Below are positions 9,627 to 18,774 of a DNA stretch of 64,000 nucleotides, piece after piece. Each line of letters opens with the position of its first letter. Within the stretch, counting starts at the first letter, position 1. Origin of the DNA: Myxococcota bacterium (lineage in GTDB: Bacteria; Myxococcota; B64-G9). The position numbers and the translations under genes are program-made. Location: the NCBI GenBank assembly GCA_022710975.1, contig JAKLGA010000017.1:124001-188000 (forward strand). Direction: 5' to 3'. The notes beneath the pieces are model-generated. The model had not been told where the DNA came from and searched no databases. It saw only the letters and a program-made list of their open reading frames with translations.

Positions 9627-11684
9627 ATGCCCAAGACCTTCTACGTGACGACCCCGATCTACTACGTCAACGACGTGCCGCACATCGGCCACGCCTACAC
9701 CACCATCGCGGCCGACTGCCTGGCCCGGCACCACCGCGCGCTGGGCGAGGACGTGCGCTTCCTGACCGGGACCGACGAGCACGGGCAGAAGATCGACAAG
9801 GCCGCCCACGTCCAGGGCCTGGAGCCCATCCAGCTCGCCGACCGGGTGGTGGAGCGCTTCCGCGCGCTGTGGCGGCGCTTCGGCATGAGCAACGACGACT
9901 TCATCCGCACCACCGAGCCGCGCCACATGCGCATGGTGCAGCTCCTGTTCGAGCGGGTGCGGGCCCAGGGCGACATCTACCTCGGATCGTACGAGGGGCT
10001 GTACTGCACCGGCTGCGAGGAGTACTACACCGAGACCCAGGTCCCGGACGGCCTGTGCCCGTACCACAAGAAGCCGCTCGAGCGCATGCTGGAGAAGAGC
10101 TACTTCTTCCGCATGTCCAAGTACCAGCAGCCGCTGCTCGAGCACATCGCCGCGCACCCTGAGTTCATCCAGCCGGAGATCCGCCGCAACGAGATCGTCA
10201 GCTTCGTCAGGGAGGGGCTGCGCGATCTCAGCGTCTCGCGCACCTCCTTCCGCTGGGGTATCCCGGTGCCCGGGGATCCGGCCCACGTGATCTACGTGTG
10301 GTTCGACGCCCTGTCCAACTACATCTCGGCCCTGGGCTGGGACGGCAGCCCGGGCGGCGGGGAGCCGTTCCAGCGCTACTGGCCGGCCGTGCACCTGATC
10401 GGCAAGGACATCCTGCGCTTCCACGCCGTCTACTGGCCCACCTTCCTCCTGAGCGCCGGGCTGCCGCTGCCGCGCCAGGTGTTCGCCCATGGCTTCTGGA
10501 CGGTGGGCGGCGAGAAGATGTCCAAGAGCCTGCGCAACGTGGTGGAGCCGAACGCGTTGCTGGACGCCTACGGCGCGGACGCGGTGCGCTACTTCCTGCT
10601 GCGGGACGTGCCCTTCGGCCTGGACGGCGACTTCAGCCACCAGGCCATCACCGGCCGGCTGAACGCCGAGCTGGCCAACGATCTCGGCAACCTGCTGCGC
10701 CGCGCGGTGACCATGTGCGAGAAGTACACCGACGGCCTGGTGCCGCCGTCCGGGGCCCCGGGCGGGCTGGAGCAGACGCTGGTGGAGACGGCGCTGCGCG
10801 CCGCGCAGGAGTCGGCCGCGCACCTGGAGGCGCTCGCCTTCCACAAGGCGCTCGGCTCCATCTGGGAGCTGGTGCGGTCGGCCAACCGCTACATCGACGA
10901 GGCCGGGCCGTGGACGCTCCACAAGAACGGGGAGCGCGAGCGGTTGCACACGGTCGTCTACCACATGCTCGAGGCGCTGCGCTTCACGGGCGTGCTGAAT
11001 GGACCGTTCATGCCCGGGGCCGCCCGGGGCATCCTCGAGCAGCTCGGCCTGGGTTCCGGGGACGAGGCGCTGCGCCGTGAGCGGGTGGCGGCCTGGGGCG
11101 GCCTGCCGGCCGGCACGCGGGTGCGGAAGGGCGCGCCCCTGTTCCCGCGCATCGAGCCCGAGCGGGCGGCCGAGATCGCCGCGCGTTTCCAGCCCGGAGG
11201 AGATCCCATGAGCGATGACAAGCCCAGATCCGACACCCCCGCCCAGCCCGCCGCCCCGGCGGCTGCCCCTGCCCTGGCTCCACCCGCGGCGCCCGCCCCG
11301 GCAGCGCCCGCGCCCGCCGCGCCAGCCCCTGGAGGTCCGGGGACTACGGGGCCGGTATTCCTCTCCATCGAGGACTTCCGCAAGGTGGACCTGCGCGTGG
11401 GGATGGTGCGCTCCGCCGAGCGCGTGCCCAAGAGCGACAAGCTGCTGAAGCTGATGGTGGACCTCGGCGAGGCCGAGCCCCGCCAGGTCGTGGCCGGCAT
11501 CGGCAAGGCCTACGCCCCGGAGAGCCTGGTGGGCAAGCGCATCATGGTGGTCGCCAACCTCAAGCCGGCCAAGCTGATGGGCCTGGAGTCGCGGGCCATG
11601 GTGCTGGCGGCCGGTCCGGGCGGGGAGCACGTGGTGATCGCCGAGTTCCACGGCGAGCTGCCGCCCGGCGAGTCGGTCCACTAG
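9627..11684 (+). CDS. metG: Methionyl-tRNA synthetase with C-terminal tRNA-binding domain
   Basis: A 685-residue class I synthetase that charges tRNA-Met. It has HIGH at 19-22, a zinc-knuckle region beginning CTGCEEYYTETQVPDGLC, and the KMSKS loop near 297-301. After the anticodon-binding domain, an Ala/Pro linker (about 535-575) leads to an EMAPII/Trbp111-type domain (FRKVDLRVGMV onward, about 580-685), used for dimerisation and tRNA capture. The ATG at 9627 begins MPKTFYVTTPIYYVNDVPH, the standard family start. An internal ATG at 11209 with GGAGGAG upstream could start a free tRNA-binding protein, but the frame is continuous with metG. Confidence 0.95.
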   Translation: MPKTFYVTTPIYYVNDVPHIGHAYTTIAADCLARHHRALGEDVRFLTGTDEHGQKIDKAAHVQGLEPIQLADRVVERFRALWRRFGMSNDDFIRTTEPRHMRMVQLLFERVRAQGDIYLGSYEGLYCTGCEEYYTETQVPDGLCPYHKKPLERMLEKSYFFRMSKYQQPLLEHIAAHPEFIQPEIRRNEIVSFVREGLRDLSVSRTSFRWGIPVPGDPAHVIYVWFDALSNYISALGWDGSPGGGEPFQRYWPAVHLIGKDILRFHAVYWPTFLLSAGLPLPRQVFAHGFWTVGGEKMSKSLRNVVEPNALLDAYGADAVRYFLLRDVPFGLDGDFSHQAITGRLNAELANDLGNLLRRAVTMCEKYTDGLVPPSGAPGGLEQTLVETALRAAQESAAHLEALAFHKALGSIWELVRSANRYIDEAGPWTLHKNGERERLHTVVYHMLEALRFTGVLNGPFMPGAARGILEQLGLGSGDEALRRERVAAWGGLPAGTRVRKGAPLFPRIEPERAAEIAARFQPGGDPMSDDKPRSDTPAQPAAPAAAPALAPPAAPAPAAPAPAAPAPGGPGTTGPVFLSIEDFRKVDLRVGMVRSAERVPKSDKLLKLMVDLGEAEPRQVVAGIGKAYAPESLVGKRIMVVANLKPAKLMGLESRAMVLAAGPGGEHVVIAEFHGELPPGESVH

Positions 11685-11694
11685 GGGCCCCTGG

Positions 11695-12357
11695 ATGGAC
11701 CCCTCCACCGTGCTGGCGCGCCTGGCCGATCCGGACCCCGTGCTGCGGGGCGAGGCCATCGACGCGTGGCTGGAGCTCGAGCCCCCGCGCCCGACGGCCG
11801 AGCTGCACCCGCTGGCGGCTGACACCGATCCGGTGGTGGCCTTCCGGGCGGGCGCGGCCCTGGCCTGGCGGGGCGACGCCCGGGGGCTGGCGGCCCTGCT
11901 GTGGGGCCTGTCGAAGCCCGACCTGTGCTTCATGGCGCTGGACGCGCTGACCGAGCTCGGCGCGCCGGAGGCTCGCGAGCCGCTGCTGCAGTTCTTCCGC
12001 CGGAGGTTCATCCACCCGCTCGAGCGCCTGCAGGCGGCCGCCGCCCTGCAGCGACTGGGCGCGCCCGAGGGCGCGGAGCACCTGGCGCGCTGCCTGGAGT
12101 CGCGCCGGCCCGAGGAGCGCGGCTTCGCGCTCGAGCTCAGCGGCCGGCTGAGGCTGCCCGGGGCGCTCGAGCGCCTGCAGACCACCCTGGCCGATCCGCG
12201 CCACCCCCACCGCCTGGACGCCGCGCGCGGGCTGGGCCTGCTGGGCGATGCACGCGCGCTGCCCTCGCTCGAGCGGGCCGCGCGCGACGGCGCCGATCCC
12301 GAACTGGCCGAGGTGGCGGCCCAGGCCGTGGCCCTGCTGCGCGAGCCGGGACCATGA
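11695..12357 (+). CDS. HEAT-repeat protein
   Basis: A 220-residue soluble protein made of about five to six HEAT-like helical pairs (LADPDPVLRGEAIDAWLEL, LADPRHPHRLDAARGLGLLG and similar). Such repeats usually form protein-binding scaffolds. There is no signal peptide. It lies 10 bp after metG, and its stop overlaps the ATG of the tatD-radical SAM gene (ATGA), so it is part of the holB operon. No specific partner is known, and the function cannot be inferred from sequence alone. Confidence 0.7.
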   Translation: MDPSTVLARLADPDPVLRGEAIDAWLELEPPRPTAELHPLAADTDPVVAFRAGAALAWRGDARGLAALLWGLSKPDLCFMALDALTELGAPEAREPLLQFFRRRFIHPLERLQAAAALQRLGAPEGAEHLARCLESRRPEERGFALELSGRLRLPGALERLQTTLADPRHPHRLDAARGLGLLGDARALPSLERAARDGADPELAEVAAQAVALLREPGP

Positions 12358-13814
12358 GCCCCGCACCCGGGGCCGGGCTGATCGACAGCCACGCCCACCT
12401 GGACTTCGAGTCCTTCCAGGCGGACCTGCCGGCGGTGCTCGAGCGCGCCTGGGAGGCCGGCCTCACGCACATCGTGGCCATCGGCGCCGGCCAGGGCAGC
12501 GAGGGCGCGCACCAGGCCGTGGCGCTGGCGGCCCGGGACGAGCGACTGTCCGCCACGGCCGGGGTCCACCCCCACGACGCCGCCCTGGGGCTCGCCTGGG
12601 GCGAGGACGCCGGGGCGCCCGTGCCCGCGGCCCTGCGGGCGGCCTGGGAGGCGCGCGCGGAGACCTGCCTGGAGCGCATGCACTCCCTGGCCCTGCACCC
12701 CCAGGTGGTGGCCATCGGCGAGGTGGGCCTGGACCACCACTACGACCACGCCCCCCGGGAGCTGCAGCGCGAGCTGTTCCGGCGCTTCGTGCGCCTGGCC
12801 CGGCGGGTGGGGAAGCCGCTGGTCATCCACGTGCGAGAGGCCGAGGCCGAGGCCGCGGGCATCCTGGAGGAGGAGGGCGCGGCCGAGGTGGGCGGGGTGA
12901 TCCACTGCTTCGGCGGCCAGCCGGCGCTCGAGCGCGCGGGTCTGGCGCTGGGCTTCTTCTTCGGCCTGACCGGCATCCTGACCTTCCCCCGGGCTCACGA
13001 GCTGCAGCGCACGGCGGCGACCCTGCCCCTCGAGCGGCTGCTGCTCGAGACCGACAGCCCCTACCTGGCGCCCGTGCCCCACCGCGGGCGGCGCTGCGAG
13101 CCGGCCCTGGTGGTGGAGACCGCCCGGGCCCTGGCCCGCCTGCGCGCGCTCCCGCTCGAGGAGGTCGTCCAGCGCACGGCCGAGAACACCCGGCGCCTGT
13201 TCCGGCTGGACGGACGGGCCCGGCTCGACGGGCGGGTGGCCTACCGGCTGGGCGACGGGCTGTACCTGAACCTGACCAACCGCTGCACGCTGGCCTGCCG
13301 CTTCTGCCTGAAGCGGGGCGGCGCCAGCCTGGGCGACATTCCGCTGGGGCTCCGCCGGGAGCCGGCGCCCGACGAGGTGCGCGCGGCGGTCGAGGCGGAG
13401 CTGGCCAGGGGGCCGGTCGCGGAGGTGGTCTTCTGCGGGCTGGGCGAACCGCTGCTCCGGCTGGAGGCCGTGCGCGAGCTGGGGCGCTGGCTGCGTGGGC
13501 GAGGGCTCCGGGTGCGGGTGAACACCGACGGCCTGGCCAGCCTGGTGCACGGCCGGGACGTGGTCCCGGAGCTGCTCGGCTCCGCCGACGCGCTGAGCGT
13601 CAGCCTGAACGCGCCCGACGCGACCAGCCACGCCCGGCTGTGCCCGTCGGTGTACGGGCCGGCCGCCTTCCCGGCGGTGTGCGCCTTCATTCGCCGGGCG
13701 GCCGAGCTGTTGCCGGAGGTGACCGCCTCGGTGGTGCGCTGCACGGGCGTGGACCTCGAGGCCAGCGCGGCCCTGGCGCGCTCCCTGGGCGCCCGGTTCC
13801 GCGTGCGGGGCTGA
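12354..13814 (+). CDS. TatD-family hydrolase fused to a radical SAM domain
   Basis: A 486-residue two-domain protein. Residues 8-290 are a TatD metal-dependent hydrolase with DSHAHLD (metal ligands H13, H15), GEVGLDHHYDHAP, VIHVREA, GVIHCFGG and LLLETDSPYLAP. From about 300 a radical SAM domain begins, with the cluster-binding motif CTLACRFC (C311, C315, C318) and VVFCGLGEPLLR. TatD acts as a DNase/quality-control hydrolase. The attached domain matches the TatD-linked radical SAM family, known both as a neighbour of tatD and fused to it, whose substrate is unknown. It is the last gene of the holB operon, coupled to the HEAT gene by ATGA. Confidence 0.9.
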   Translation: MSPAPGAGLIDSHAHLDFESFQADLPAVLERAWEAGLTHIVAIGAGQGSEGAHQAVALAARDERLSATAGVHPHDAALGLAWGEDAGAPVPAALRAAWEARAETCLERMHSLALHPQVVAIGEVGLDHHYDHAPRELQRELFRRFVRLARRVGKPLVIHVREAEAEAAGILEEEGAAEVGGVIHCFGGQPALERAGLALGFFFGLTGILTFPRAHELQRTAATLPLERLLLETDSPYLAPVPHRGRRCEPALVVETARALARLRALPLEEVVQRTAENTRRLFRLDGRARLDGRVAYRLGDGLYLNLTNRCTLACRFCLKRGGASLGDIPLGLRREPAPDEVRAAVEAELARGPVAEVVFCGLGEPLLRLEAVRELGRWLRGRGLRVRVNTDGLASLVHGRDVVPELLGSADALSVSLNAPDATSHARLCPSVYGPAAFPAVCAFIRRAAELLPEVTASVVRCTGVDLEASAALARSLGARFRVRG

Positions 13815-13825
13815 GCGGCCGGATG

Positions 13826-13834
13826 TGCTAGAAT
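13826..13834 (+). promoter_or_regulatory. Putative extended -10 promoter
   Basis: TGC followed by TAGAAT fits an extended -10 element. There is no good -35. Transcription would start around 13841, almost at the ATG codons 13842 and 13845, which would give a nearly leaderless mRNA for the lipoprotein. Confidence 0.3.
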
Positions 13835-15236
13835 GCCCTGGATGATGCGCGCTCCAGGGAAGGCCCTGCTCCTGTGCCTGTGCGCTGGCCTGGCTGCCTG
13901 CTCCTCGTCCCCAGGGGAGCCGGGCTGCCGGGTGGACGGGGACTGTCCGTCCGGGCGCTACTGCCTGATCGTCAGCCACACCTGCGTCTACGACTGCACC
14001 TTCGACAACGAGTGCGGGGCCGGCTACGAGTGCTCCGTGCGCGGCCGCTGCCAGCCGGAGCAGTGCCAGCCCTCGAACGGCGGGGTCGAGGACTGCAACC
14101 GGGTGGACGACGACTGCGACGGCGCCACCGACGAGGACCTCGCGGAGCGCGCCTGCCAGCGGCAGAACCAGTTCGGCACCTGCCCGGGGCTGGAGCGCTG
14201 CTCCGCCGGGGCGTGGGCCTGCGACGCCCGCGAGCCCGCCGCCGAGAGCTGCGGCGGGCAGGACGAGGACTGCGACGGCCAGCTCGACGAGGGCTTCTTC
14301 CTGGGCGAGGCCTGCGACGGGGTGGGGGAGTGCGGCGCGGGCGTGCTCGAGTGCGCCGGGCCCGGGGGTACGCACTGCTCCACCGACCCGGGCGGCAGCG
14401 CCAGCCAGGCCACGCCCGAGAGCTGCGACGGGCTCGACGACGACTGCGACGGGGCGACCGACGAGGACGCCCCGGCGGTCCCGACCTGCGAGACGGGCGC
14501 CCTGGCGGGCGACGGCCTGGACAACAACTGCAACGGCCTGGTCGACGAACCGGGCGGGTGCGTGGTGCATCAGCCCTTCCTGGGCAGCTACATCGACGCC
14601 TACGAGACCGTCCTGTTCGCGAACCCCGACTGCACCGGGACCCGTTACGGCGAGGACTGGGACGACTACCCGGCCGACTGGCCGGACGGGGACGTGGCCA
14701 CCGAGCGCAGGCTGTACGCTTGCTCGCTGCCCGGGCTCCGGCCGTCGCGCGCGCTGACCTGGCACCAGGCCAAGCGGGCCTGCGAGGACACGGGCAAGCG
14801 GCTGTGCACCAAGACCGAGTGGTCCCAGGCCTGCGGGGGGAGCCTGTACTGGAACTTCCCCTACGGCCAGGCCTATAGCCCAGGCGCCTGCAACACCTTC
14901 AGCGCCGGCTTCGGCGAGACGCGGCCCGGCGGCTCCCTGCCGGAGTGCGTGACCGAGCAAGGCGCGTACGACATGAGCGGCAGCCTGTGGGAGTGGATCG
15001 GGGACGAGTGCGACACCGGGGACGGCCGGAGGAGCATCCAGGGTGGCTCCTACTGGTGCGAGCTGGTCGATCCGGACTCGGGCCAGTGGGTGCTCTGCGA
15101 CCAGGACAACCCCGCCCACGCCGACGAGATCGCCGAGCGCCACGGCTGCCAGTACCCCATGGACCGGGGTTTCTGCGACTGGCCCACCACCGTCAGCTGG
15201 GGCACGGGCGTCCGCTGCTGCCTGGACGGGCGCTGA
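13833..15236 (+). CDS. Lipoprotein with MopE-like metal-binding repeats and a formylglycine-enzyme (FGE/sulfatase-modifying) fold domain
   Basis: A protein of up to 467 residues with a lipobox (AGLAAC) near residue 22. The first half is Cys-rich and carries repeats of the type VDDDCDGATDED, GQDEDCDGQLDEG and LDDDCDGATDED, matching the putative copper/calcium-binding MopE repeat. The second half resembles the FGE-sulfatase fold: ALTWHQAKRACEDTGKRLCT, AYDMSGSLWEWIGD, SIQGGSYW and a terminal GVRCCL. Catalytic cysteines of true FGE cannot be assigned, so a structural or binding role is more likely. Three ATGs (13833, 13842, 13845) are possible starts and none has a clear ribosome binding site; all leave the lipobox intact. 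It is convergent with the next gene, 8 bp away. Confidence 0.75.
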   Translation: MPWMMRAPGKALLLCLCAGLAACSSSPGEPGCRVDGDCPSGRYCLIVSHTCVYDCTFDNECGAGYECSVRGRCQPEQCQPSNGGVEDCNRVDDDCDGATDEDLAERACQRQNQFGTCPGLERCSAGAWACDAREPAAESCGGQDEDCDGQLDEGFFLGEACDGVGECGAGVLECAGPGGTHCSTDPGGSASQATPESCDGLDDDCDGATDEDAPAVPTCETGALAGDGLDNNCNGLVDEPGGCVVHQPFLGSYIDAYETVLFANPDCTGTRYGEDWDDYPADWPDGDVATERRLYACSLPGLRPSRALTWHQAKRACEDTGKRLCTKTEWSQACGGSLYWNFPYGQAYSPGACNTFSAGFGETRPGGSLPECVTEQGAYDMSGSLWEWIGDECDTGDGRRSIQGGSYWCELVDPDSGQWVLCDQDNPAHADEIAERHGCQYPMDRGFCDWPTTVSWGTGVRCCLDGR

Positions 15237-15244
15237 GGCGGACC

Positions 15245-17494
15245 TCACTCGGACAGCGTGGCGATCTGGATGAGCTTGCCCGTCTGGGTCTTGATGGTGC
15301 GGGTGGGGATGGTCTGCGAGGGATCGAACTTGTAGAGGCAGTCCTGCCAGGCGGCCAGCTCGAGGAAGGCCTCCTCGGCCTGCACCTCGCCCAGGATGGC
15401 CTGGAAGATGTGGCCCTTCTCGAAGAAGATGGTGCCCTTCTTCTCGCCCTGGCGCAGCGACAGCACCCCGGTCTTGCGCTTGCCCGACAGGGCCTTGATG
15501 AGCGCCAGCGCCCGCTTGCCCTCGAGCGTCCCGGACAGGATGCGCACCGAGGTGGTCACCACCCCTGCCATGGTGCCCTGCGGCGGCCCGGGGATGCCCG
15601 CGCTGGACACCTCGCCGAAGGGCGCGGTCAGATCGGGCCCCCCCACGGGCGGGGGCGTCTTGCGGGCGGGCCCGGGCGTCGCCTCGCCCAGCTCGCCGTC
15701 CAGCGGGTCGCGGGTCCCGCCGGCGTCCTCCAGCTCGATGGTCACGCCGGTCGAGATCTCCTCCCCCTCGGATGGGGAGACGTCCACCTCGACCTCCAGC
15801 TCGGGCTCTCCGGCGCCGGCCGCGGGGGGCGGCCCGAGGATGATCGGCTCGAGCATGTCCTGCGCCGTGGTGGCCGCGGGCGCCGGCTTGCCGGCCAGCT
15901 CCTTCTGCAGCTTGGCCAGCAGCACGTCGGGCAGGTAGGGCTTGGTCAGGAAGTCCACAGCGCCGCTCTTGAAGGCGCGGGTCACCACCTCGGGCTGCGG
16001 GTTGGAGGCGGTCAGGAAGGCGGGGGAGTCCGGGTGCAGCTTCTGGGCCAGCGAGAGGACGTGGAAGCCGTCCTCGGGCTCGAGCTGCAGATCCACGATG
16101 CAGGCCGCCGGCGACTCCGCCTGCAGGATGTCCTCGGCCGCGTGGCTGTCGCGGGCCACCCGCACCCGGAAGCCGTTCTTGACCAGCTTGAGCTCCAGGA
16201 CCGAGGTCGAGGCCGCGTCCCGATCGGCCAGCAGGACGAGCGGGCTGCCCGCCGTGAGCTGGGCCGTGCTCGCCTCGGCGCGCACGAGCTCCTCGATGGC
16301 GGACACGACGCGCGGCGAGAGCTGGCGTCCGGAGGCCGCGCGCAGCTCGGCCAGGGCCTGCTCCGGCTGGAGCTGCCGGCCGAGGTGGTTGGACGGGTTC
16401 TGCGTCAGATCCTCAAAGGCGTCGGCCACGGCGATGAGCTGGGAGCCCAGCGGTATTCCGTCGGCCTGGAGCTGCTCGGGCAGCCCGGTGCCGTCGTAGC
16501 ACTCGTACACGTGGGTGAGGATCTGGTTCACCTGCGGGGGCAGGTGGACGCTGTCGAACAGGCGCGCGGGGGTCAGGTGGTAGCGCTGGGCGCGCTCGCG
16601 GTGCTCGGGCTTGGCGGCGATGCTCAGCACGGTCAGGTGGAGGCTCGAGCGCTTGCCCAGATCGTGCAGGTAGGCGGCGATGATGTTGTGGTTGCGCTCC
16701 CGCTCCGTCAGGCCCAGCCGCTCCGACAGCCCCTTGACCGTCCTGGCCACCCGGGCCGAGTGCCCCTGCAGGGAGGCGCGCTGCACCTCCACCAGGCCGA
16801 CCAGGATGTTCAGCGTCTCGATGAAGTCGTTGTCCGAGACGAGCGAGCTGTCCCGCACGGCCTCGATCTGCCGGGTCCAGGAGGCCCCCTCGGCGGGCGC
16901 CTTGGCGCTCCGCTGCACGGCCGGTCCGCTGGCCTTGGGCTTGGCCTCGGTCTCGACGGTCAGCGTGTCCTCGCCGACCTGGGTGTCGTCGAGCGAGATC
17001 GGCCCGGGCGCGGCGGCGGGCCGGGCGGGCTGTTCGAGCTTGGTGAAGGCCTGCAGGTCGCCCTTGTAGTGCTTGCGGATGGCCGCCTGGATGGCCTCGC
17101 GCAGGGCCACGAACACCTGCAGCTTCTGCGACTGGGTCAGGGTGCGCAGCTCGTCGAGCGCGCGCTGGTCCTGGGGCTCGCAGCTCACCACGCCCAGCAT
17201 GCCCCGGGCCGGGTCGTGCTGGACCGGGAACAGCAGGTGCTCCTCGGCGAACCTGGCGGGCACCTTCTCCAGCAGGCTCGCGGGCGGGCTCAGCCTGGCC
17301 AGCTTGGCGGTGGACACGAAGCGGGTGCTGAACTCCGCGGCCAGGTACTTGAGCAGGACCTCCTCGGATATGTAGCCCAGCTCCAGCAGGGCCTCGCCGA
17401 TGCGCTGCCCGGTCTCGTTCTGGTGGCGCAGCGCGGCGTCGAGCTGGGCGGCGTCGATCAGCCGGGCCTGGATGAGTTTCTCCCCGAACTTCAC
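15245..17494 (-). CDS. Multi-domain signalling protein: MshEN - HD-GYP - receiver - DUF4388/PATAN
   Basis: A 749-residue cytoplasmic protein. Residues 1-130 resemble the MshEN/GspE N-terminal domain, known to bind c-di-GMP in some ATPases. Residues ~235-380 are an HD-GYP phosphodiesterase domain with HSARVARTVKGL, YLHDLGK and YDGTGLPE; the name motif GYP is GLP here. Residues ~415-530 are a receiver with IVDLQLEPEDGF and a TKPY lysine. The last 100 residues are a DUF4388 (PATAN) domain with GVLSLRQGEKKGTIFFEKG. Together this suggests c-di-GMP binding plus turnover under phosphorylation control. The GTG at 17494 was chosen because AGGGGTGAG lies 3-11 bp upstream, overlapping the stop of the preceding gene. 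Confidence 0.85.
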   Translation of the reverse strand: MKFGEKLIQARLIDAAQLDAALRHQNETGQRIGEALLELGYISEEVLLKYLAAEFSTRFVSTAKLARLSPPASLLEKVPARFAEEHLLFPVQHDPARGMLGVVSCEPQDQRALDELRTLTQSQKLQVFVALREAIQAAIRKHYKGDLQAFTKLEQPARPAAAPGPISLDDTQVGEDTLTVETEAKPKASGPAVQRSAKAPAEGASWTRQIEAVRDSSLVSDNDFIETLNILVGLVEVQRASLQGHSARVARTVKGLSERLGLTERERNHNIIAAYLHDLGKRSSLHLTVLSIAAKPEHRERAQRYHLTPARLFDSVHLPPQVNQILTHVYECYDGTGLPEQLQADGIPLGSQLIAVADAFEDLTQNPSNHLGRQLQPEQALAELRAASGRQLSPRVVSAIEELVRAEASTAQLTAGSPLVLLADRDAASTSVLELKLVKNGFRVRVARDSHAAEDILQAESPAACIVDLQLEPEDGFHVLSLAQKLHPDSPAFLTASNPQPEVVTRAFKSGAVDFLTKPYLPDVLLAKLQKELAGKPAPAATTAQDMLEPIILGPPPAAGAGEPELEVEVDVSPSEGEEISTGVTIELEDAGGTRDPLDGELGEATPGPARKTPPPVGGPDLTAPFGEVSSAGIPGPPQGTMAGVVTTSVRILSGTLEGKRALALIKALSGKRKTGVLSLRQGEKKGTIFFEKGHIFQAILGEVQAEEAFLELAAWQDCLYKFDPSQTIPTRTIKTQTGKLIQIATLSE

Positions 17495-17498
17495 GGGC

Positions 17499-18671
17499 TC
17501 ACCCCTGCTTGCCGCGATCGCGCTCACCGCCCAGGGGCAACGCGGGCTGGGTCGCCACCGCGGACTCCAGTGGCAGCCTGTGGGTCAGGGGCTTGTCCCG
17601 CTCGGGGCGGGCGCCGCGCGCCTCCCGGGGCTCTGGGTCGGGAGCGGCGGCAAGCTCGGGCGCTGCCTCGCCGGGCGCGGCCTCTCCGGCGCCGCCCAGC
17701 AGGAGGTAGCGGTCGAGCTGGCGCTGGAAGGAGGACCAGCGCTGGCCGCGCTCCCGCTGGGCCACCTCGCGGAAGGACTGGACCTTCGAGTCCAGCAGGT
17801 CGAGGTGGTGGATGATCAGCGCCTCGGTGAACAGCGGCAGCACCGGAGAGCCGTACTCCTTCTCTCCGTGGTGGGACAGCACGATGTGCTCCAGCTTCAG
17901 CAGGACCTCCGGGGACAGATCGGGCTGGGCCGCCGCCCAGGTGCGCAGGCTCATGGCGCCCAGCACCAGGTGACCCACCAGCCGCCCCTCGTCGGTGTAG
18001 TCGAAGCCCTGGCCCGCTCCCAGCTCCTCCAGCTTGCCGAGGTCATGCGCGAAGGCGCCGGCCAGCAGGAGATCCCGGTCGAGGTCGGGGTACAGGGCGG
18101 CCACCCGTTCGGCCAGCTCCGTCACGGACAGGGTGTGCTCCAGGAGCCCGCCGACGTAGGCGTGGTGGATGCTCTTGGCCGCCGGCGCCCGGCTCAGCCT
18201 GGCGCGGAAGTCGGGGTCCTGCAGGCGCGCGAGGAGCAAGCCCCGCAGGGGCGCGTCCGCGATGCTGGCCAGGAGCTCCTGCAGCCGGCCGAGCATCTCG
18301 GGCCGGTCCCGGGTGGTGGTCGGCAGGAACTCGTCCGGATCGATCTTCTCCGGTGCCAGGCGCTCGACCGTGTGCACCTTGAGCTGCATGCGCCCCTGGT
18401 ACTCGACCGCGTCGCCCTTCACCTCGACGAAATCGCCCGCCTCGAACGGGGGCAGCTTGTCCAGGTTGTCCCAGATGCGGCCCTCGGCGGAGCCGGTGCG
18501 GTCGGTGAGCACCAGCGCCATGTACGGCTTGCCGTTCTTGTTGAGCGGAGTCTGCTTGGACTGCACCAGGAAGTTGCCCACGGCCTGGACGGTCGCGCCC
18601 GGCCGGCTGCCTGCCCGCCGGGCCTGCTCGAGGCGTTTACGCAGATCCTCGATGAACACCTTGCCCGCCAA
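17499..18671 (-). CDS. YhaM-like 3'-5' exoribonuclease (OB-fold + HD domain)
   Basis: A 390-residue protein with an N-terminal OB-fold (about 25-105: VGNFLVQSKQTPLNKNGKPY onward) and a C-terminal HD hydrolase domain (about 165-290) containing LLEHTLSVTELAERV, AFAHDLGK and HIVLSHHGEKEYGSP. This is the arrangement of YhaM/Cbf1 nucleases, which degrade single-stranded RNA/DNA with Mn2+. The last 70 residues are a Pro/Ala/Glu-rich tail without family similarity. It is separated by 4 bp from the HD-GYP gene downstream and is probably co-transcribed with it. Confidence 0.85.
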   Translation of the reverse strand: MAGKVFIEDLRKRLEQARRAGSRPGATVQAVGNFLVQSKQTPLNKNGKPYMALVLTDRTGSAEGRIWDNLDKLPPFEAGDFVEVKGDAVEYQGRMQLKVHTVERLAPEKIDPDEFLPTTTRDRPEMLGRLQELLASIADAPLRGLLLARLQDPDFRARLSRAPAAKSIHHAYVGGLLEHTLSVTELAERVAALYPDLDRDLLLAGAFAHDLGKLEELGAGQGFDYTDEGRLVGHLVLGAMSLRTWAAAQPDLSPEVLLKLEHIVLSHHGEKEYGSPVLPLFTEALIIHHLDLLDSKVQSFREVAQRERGQRWSSFQRQLDRYLLLGGAGEAAPGEAAPELAAAPDPEPREARGARPERDKPLTHRLPLESAVATQPALPLGGERDRGKQG

Positions 18672-18774
18672 TACGAGACCTCCGTGGCCGCCCCCCGACG
18701 GCTTCAGGCGATGGCCGACCGGAGGCTCGGCCTGGCGCCCTCCGGCAGGGGAGCGCCCCGGACCGGGCGCGTCC

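Noticed and set aside
11209-11684. A separate Trbp111-like tRNA-binding protein starting at the ATG at 11209
   Set aside because: It has GGAGGAG upstream but is in frame and continuous with metG, and fused C-terminal domains are usual in this synthetase class.
9042-15248. A 2,000-residue open frame antisense to ricT-metG-tatD and the lipoprotein
   Set aside because: It is a by-product of high G+C: the opposite strand has recognised genes over its whole length and the antisense translation has no domain or start site.
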